64,000 nucleotides of DNA from NCBI RefSeq assembly GCF_000237925.1, contig NC_031499.1, positions 868,001 through 932,000 of the forward strand, read 5' to 3'. Every line of letters begins with the position of its first letter. Positions within the stretch are counted from its first letter, which is position 1. Position numbers and translations under genes: made by a program. The notes below the pieces were generated by a model. It saw nothing but the letters and a program-made list of their open reading frames with translations. It ran no database searches and was not told where the DNA came from. Below are positions 34,401-40,400 of this stretch, in pieces. This DNA comes from Schistosoma mansoni. Taxonomy: Eukaryota > Platyhelminthes > Trematoda > Strigeidida > Schistosomatidae.

Positions 34401-37400
34401 AAACAGTCTAATTGAGACAATTGATTGTTACTTTTCCAATTAACTGTTCACTATATGGTTCTCATATTTTAATAAGATGTTCTGTAATGTTGTGCTAAAA
34501 TACAGTCGATTGTCCCCCACTCGTGTTCTTGTTCACTTCACTAGTACATCTGTCATCATACTATCAACTTGCATTTTTACTCGTTTGCTTGTATGATTTA
34601 TTTCACTGTTATCGCTGACTCATAAGCTGCCTTTATTGGTTTAATATTTCCATATACCCATATATATTGATGTCTGTTTGAGTAAAGTCTGATGAGGATC
34701 TAGGTGAAAACAATAATGTCCGCTTATATGTTGTTCAAATTACACCAAACGATTCCTAAACACTTTATATTATAATGACCTTTAAAACAGTGAAACCCAA
34801 AACGTCTACCCTGAGGATGTACCTACAAGCATTTTATGCACAGAATGATCACGAAGCATTTACCACCACCCCGATAAATTGCCAAAGTGACTTCGGAAAT
34901 ATAAATAAAACATATTACATAAGAAACTAGAACACTCCCCTAGTTAGTGGGTGGAGCGATAATTGGGTGTCTACTTTCTTTTCTTGAAAAGCCCTCATAT
35001 AACAATGTTTACAACCGCTGTCGGGAAAGTCCTACTCACTATCTCATGGTGAGGGTGTTGTTTACGAAAGTAAGAGAGCAATAGGTAAATGTATGGTGCT
35101 TAAAATGAGTTGGTGGATACGGGGGATCCATCTGAAGGGTTTGGAAAATTCTGATCTCAAACCAATGGTGATTACGTATGATTCAGGATATGATGTTAGC
35201 GCTAAATCTTGTGACTCCGCCTGTAGCTCTTCTAGAGTTACTGCCGGTTCCAAGCCCGGGTAAAGGAGGAGGGTTGGGTATGGGGTTAGCGACCCCATCC
35301 CGTAGAAAACTAACTAGCTAAAAAAACGCTAACCAGAAAAAATAATTCAAACCATTTAAACTCTGCCCTGGCACTTGAAGGAATAATTATGACGCCTCAT
35401 GATGAAAGCTGAAATTTTTCGGAAGTCACGAGGCCGATGCACCTTCTAACAACCAGAGAAACACTCTTTATAGGTACATGGAGCGTCCGGATAATGTGGG
35501 AGACAGGGAAGACCAGTCAAATAGCAATGGAAATGAGGAGATACAACTTGGCAGTACTCGGAATCAGCGAAACCCATTGGACACAAGCTGGACAACAAAG
35601 GCTGGGTACAGGAGAGATGCTGCTGTACTCCGGTCACGAAGGAGAAAATGCTCCACACACTCAGGGAGTTGCTCTAATGCTGTCCAGAGAAGCACGAAAT
35701 GTACTTGTAGGATGGGAATCTCATGGACCCAGGATAATCAAAGTATCATTCAGAACAAAGAAGGAAGGGATCACAATGAATGTTATCCAATGTTATGCAC
35801 TCACCAATGATAGCAACGACGACGACGATGGGAGATCTAAATGCTAAAGTCGGAGTGGACAACACAGGATATGAAGATATAATTGGACGACATGGACTAG
35901 GAGAGAGAAATGAAAATGGGGAGAGACTTGGAAACCTGTGTGCATTCAACAAATTGGTTATAGGAGGCACAATATTTCCACACAAGCGCATACACAAAGC
36001 TACATGGATCTCACCGGACCACACCACAGAGAACCAGATAGATCATATTTGTATCAACAAAAAATTCCGAAGGTCAATGGAAGATGTGAGAACCAGGTGA
36101 GGAGCTGACATAGCTCCAGATCACCACCTGGTTGTGGCCAAGATGAAACTGAAGCTAAAGAAACACTGGACAACTGGACAAACAGTACTACAAAGGTTCA
36201 ATACAGCCTTCCTTCGAGATATTGACAAGCTCAACGAATTCAAGATAACTCTCAACAACAGGTTCCAAGCCTTACAGGATCTACTGAAAGAACAAGAAAC
36301 TACTTTGGAGGACAACTGGAAAGGGATAAAAGAAACACTAACTTCGACGTGTCAGGAGGTTCTTGGTCCTAAGAAGCATCATCATAAGGAATGGATCTCT
36401 ATGGGAACCCTGGACAAAATTCAAGAAAGGAAGAACAAGAAACTAGCAATTAACAACAGTCGAATACGAGCAGAGAAAGTCAAAGCACAAGCAGACTACG
36501 CAGAAGCAAACAAGGAAGTGAAGAAAAGCATTAAGGCCGACAAGCAGAAATATATGGGAGAACTAGCAACGACGGCGGAAAAAGCTGCAAGAGAAGGGAA
36601 TATGAGACAACTATATGATACAACGAAGAAATTGGCAGGGAGATATAACAAGCCGGAGAGACCAGTCTAGGACAAAGAAGGAAAGACAAACACGGAGATT
36701 CAAGGACAGAGGAAAAGATGGGCAGAATACTTCGAGGAACTGCTGAGTAGACTAGCCCCATTGAATCCACCGGACATCGAAGCAGCACACACTAACCTTC
36801 CTACAGATGTCACTCCACCAACGATCGAAGAAGTCAAGATGGCCATCAGACAAATCGAGAGTGGGAAGGCGGCAGGGCCTGACAATATACCAGCAGAAGC
36901 ACTGAAGTCAGACATTGAAGTAACTGTAAACATGCTTCACCTTCTGTTCAAGAAGATTTGGGAAGACGAGCAAGTGCCAACGGACTGGAAAGAAGGATAC
37001 CTCATCAAGTTACCAAAAAAAGAAGATCTGAGCAAATGTGAGAATTACAGAGGCATCAGTTTGTTATCAGTACCAGGAAAAGTTCTCAACAGAGTGCTGC
37101 TGAACCGGATGAAAGACGCAGTGGACGCCCAACTTCGAGACTAACAAGCTGGATTCCGCAAGGATCGGTCGTGCACAGACCAGATTGCGACACTACGGAT
37201 CATCGTTGAACAATCAGTTGAGTGGAATTCGTCACTACACGTCAACTTCATTGACTATGAGAAGGCGTTTGACAGTGTGGATAGGAGCTCAAACGTGGAG
37301 AACTACTACGATAATCATCAGGAAGGTACAAGTATTTATAAACAGTTGTCTATGCAAAATACTCAACATCCATTGGCCGGATACTATCAGCAACAGCGTT

Positions 37401-40400
37401 TTATGGGAGAGGACAAACCAGATTTCAGCTGGAGAGGAAATTAGGAAAAGACTTTGGAAGTGGATAGGACATACATTAAGGAAATCACCAATGTGCATTA
37501 CAATGCAATCGCCCACTTGGAATCCGGAAGGGAAGCGGAAAAGAGGAAGGTCAAAGAACACATTACGTCGGGAAATAGAAGCAGATATGAAAAGGATGAA
37601 TAACAACTGGAAAGAACTGGAAAGGAAGGCTTAGGACAGAGTTGGATGGAGAATGCTGGTGAGCGGCCTATGCTCATCGACGAGGGGTAACAGGCGTAAG
37701 TAAGTAAGTAAGCTAAATCTTGTAATACATCATACCTTCTTTAAGCCTGTTACTCCTATTTGGGCACACGCCGCCAACAAAGAATCGTGCTTATGTGATC
37801 GATCTAGTTGTCCGTAGTATGGCCATGTGAAACCCATTTAGCTTTGTGCATGCATTTGTGAGAATACCACCATCTATGAGCACGACTCAAAGTAAACATA
37901 TCTTCCAATCTTTAACCATTCTCCCATGGTTTGGCTTCTCTGAATCCAAGAAGATGCGTGCAAACACGTGCTTGCACTAGAGTACGATCAAAGTTCAGAT
38001 GTGTACTTCAGTCTTTTACCGAAACCTCTCTAACGATAGCTGATACCAATATGGTTTCCTAGCATCTATCGTTGAGTCAATTTTCGTGGTTTCCTTGTCA
38101 GATGTTTTTCCTTATGCTCAAAGTTGGTGTATGCCAAGAATGATTAGTTATTTAAGTACAATTACAGTAGATAGTTGTCATTATCTATTCATTGGGCTAG
38201 GACGCCAGTTTGTCTTGAATTACTTACTTGGATGTTAAAATCACCTATCACTTATACTACATTTGGACGCTTAACTTTTTGGGGATGGAAAGTATCCTAA
38301 AAAGCCCACCTTTTACTTCATTTGAACTGTCATCAGTGGGTGTAGACAGATACGATGAAAAAGCAACAAAATCCCGCGCCAATGGGACGGACAGAACATA
38401 GGAGTCTACCGAAAGGAATCTAGTCAAGTGGTTGTTCAGTTTTCAAACTTAATGCTATACCTACGTCAGCGATATCACGAGTTGCTGCCACATATCCAAA
38501 TACACAGAAGGTATATCGTGTTGGCTCTCTAAACTGGCTGCGTGAGGTCAGATTTATGATAATGATAATACCCTATATGCATATTTTATGGACGCAACAT
38601 GTATCGATAGTGTGGGATTTTGAGCACTAGCTAACGAAGCCTACACCATAAAACATTGCACGTCGGGGCAGTCGGTGGTTGGGCATACGTAACACGTGTC
38701 CCAGCCATCTCAACTGATGAAGTTTCACTACTTCATCAATCGGTTTGCCATCATTACCTAGTACCCGTTTCCTAACAACTGCATTACTTACTCGGTGGTC
38801 CCACCATATACGAGTAATGCTTCGAAGACACCTATGATCGAATACTAGTAGCCTACGAATGTCCTCTACTCTTATTGGCCATGTTTCACTGCCATAAAGT
38901 AGAACGGAACGAACTGCTGCACAGTAAACCCTTCCTTTGGTTGCTAGACGAATATCTCGCTTACACCATAAATGACGCGAGTTGGTGAAAGCTAGTCGAG
39001 CCTTCTGTATCCGTGCTGAGATTTCGTCACACACCAGACCACAAGGGCTGATGAGACTCCCAAGGTAAGTGAAGCAGTCAACACGCTCAACTACTTCACT
39101 CCTTATCATTAGTTCAGGTGCCAATCCTGAAGTAACATTTTGCACTTCGAGGGAGAGAATCGCATCCCGAACATGCCTGCACTGTTGCTTATAGTGGTCA
39201 GAAGACTGCATTTTGTCAGTGTCTTCACCAAATAGAACTATGTCATCGGCGTATTCTAGGTCAACAAGTGGGTCTCCCGGTAAAAGTTCAACTCCTGAAG
39301 ATTTCGATGATGAAAGTGTTATCTCTAAAAGCATGTTAACGACAAAGTTAAACAAGAATGGAGAGAGTGGACAGCCCTGACGAACACCACTTGAGGTAAC
39401 CAATTCTGATGACAGTTCGCCATAGGCTCTAACTCGACCAGTTGTGTTCGAGCAGAGAGCCTTTATAAGGTTTATGTACTTCTTTAGTACTCCTTTCAGT
39501 GACAAATACTGCCAAAGAACCTCACGATCAACAGAGTCAAATGCCGCATTAAGGTCGAGAAATACTACTATTGTGAAGCGTCTGGATGTGTATCTATGTT
39601 CTAGGACCTGACGTAGAGTGGATATCTGCCTTTTCCATCTCTTTCGTTGCCCACCACTGCTCACGATAGTTCAGGAGACTTTTGATTAACCTAGATCTGA
39701 TTTGCTTACGCCCTTCGTCGTGTTCGGAGCCTGATGGGATGAGTTTACAAGAATCCATCAATGTAATAGGCTTAGAAGAAATCCATACGGGGTACCTAGC
39801 TTGTCGTATGCCCTGATGGTGTTCTCGTGACTTTCGGGTTGCCTGATCTGTCAAGGGCGATGGGACAGTGCATGACAGTATTGTTGTGTGCTAGGTTCAA
39901 AAAGAATTGTTTGCTATATGTATGCAAGTCCGCCCCGTTATTGTTATTGTTCCTATTTAAAAAATGGCCTGGATAGCTCAGTGGTAACGTCTCTGACCGT
40001 GAAGCTGAGTGATACGGGATCGAATCCGTCAGGAAGCATCAGTTTCCTTAAGATTACTTTGCCCCCAAATGCCCTGGTACGGCAGAGAGTAGGGAGAGTC
40101 CGCTCTCCTCCTCGAAATGCTCTCACATGGACACGCGTATATAGCCTCTACCAGGGAAGTCCTACTCACTGCCTTCTCGTGGCATTACTGTTGTCTACGA
40201 AATTGAGAGGACGAAAAGCGAATGTCCAGAGCTTTTACCGGGTTGGAGGACACGGCAAGTCTACCTAGGGGAGCTGGAAAACCCTGATTCCAAACCAACG
40301 GTGCACATGAGCCCCAGTATCTTGAGGGGACAAACGGCGTATGAGTCAATCGTCGGTCACCGGCTACCATGGGACTACATCTCCTCACGATACGCCACTG

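Larger units (their letters stand above)
35183..37712 (+). mobile_element. RTE-clade LINE with the RT core deleted
   Basis: 5' UTR (35183-35430), endonuclease (35437-36100), linker, RT start (36761-37144), C-terminal end (37285-37634) and the 3' tail (GTAA)n at 37696-37711, a feature of RTE elements. Between EKAFDSV (37262-37281) and [13 protein letters not shown] (37290 on) about 800 bp of the usual element are absent, including motif B and the Y-x-D-D catalytic site. Stops are at 36098 (TGA), 36668 (TAG) and 37142 (TAA), with a short deletion in the endonuclease near 35820. It is dead and lies in a SACM1L intron, antisense to the gene. Confidence 0.85.
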
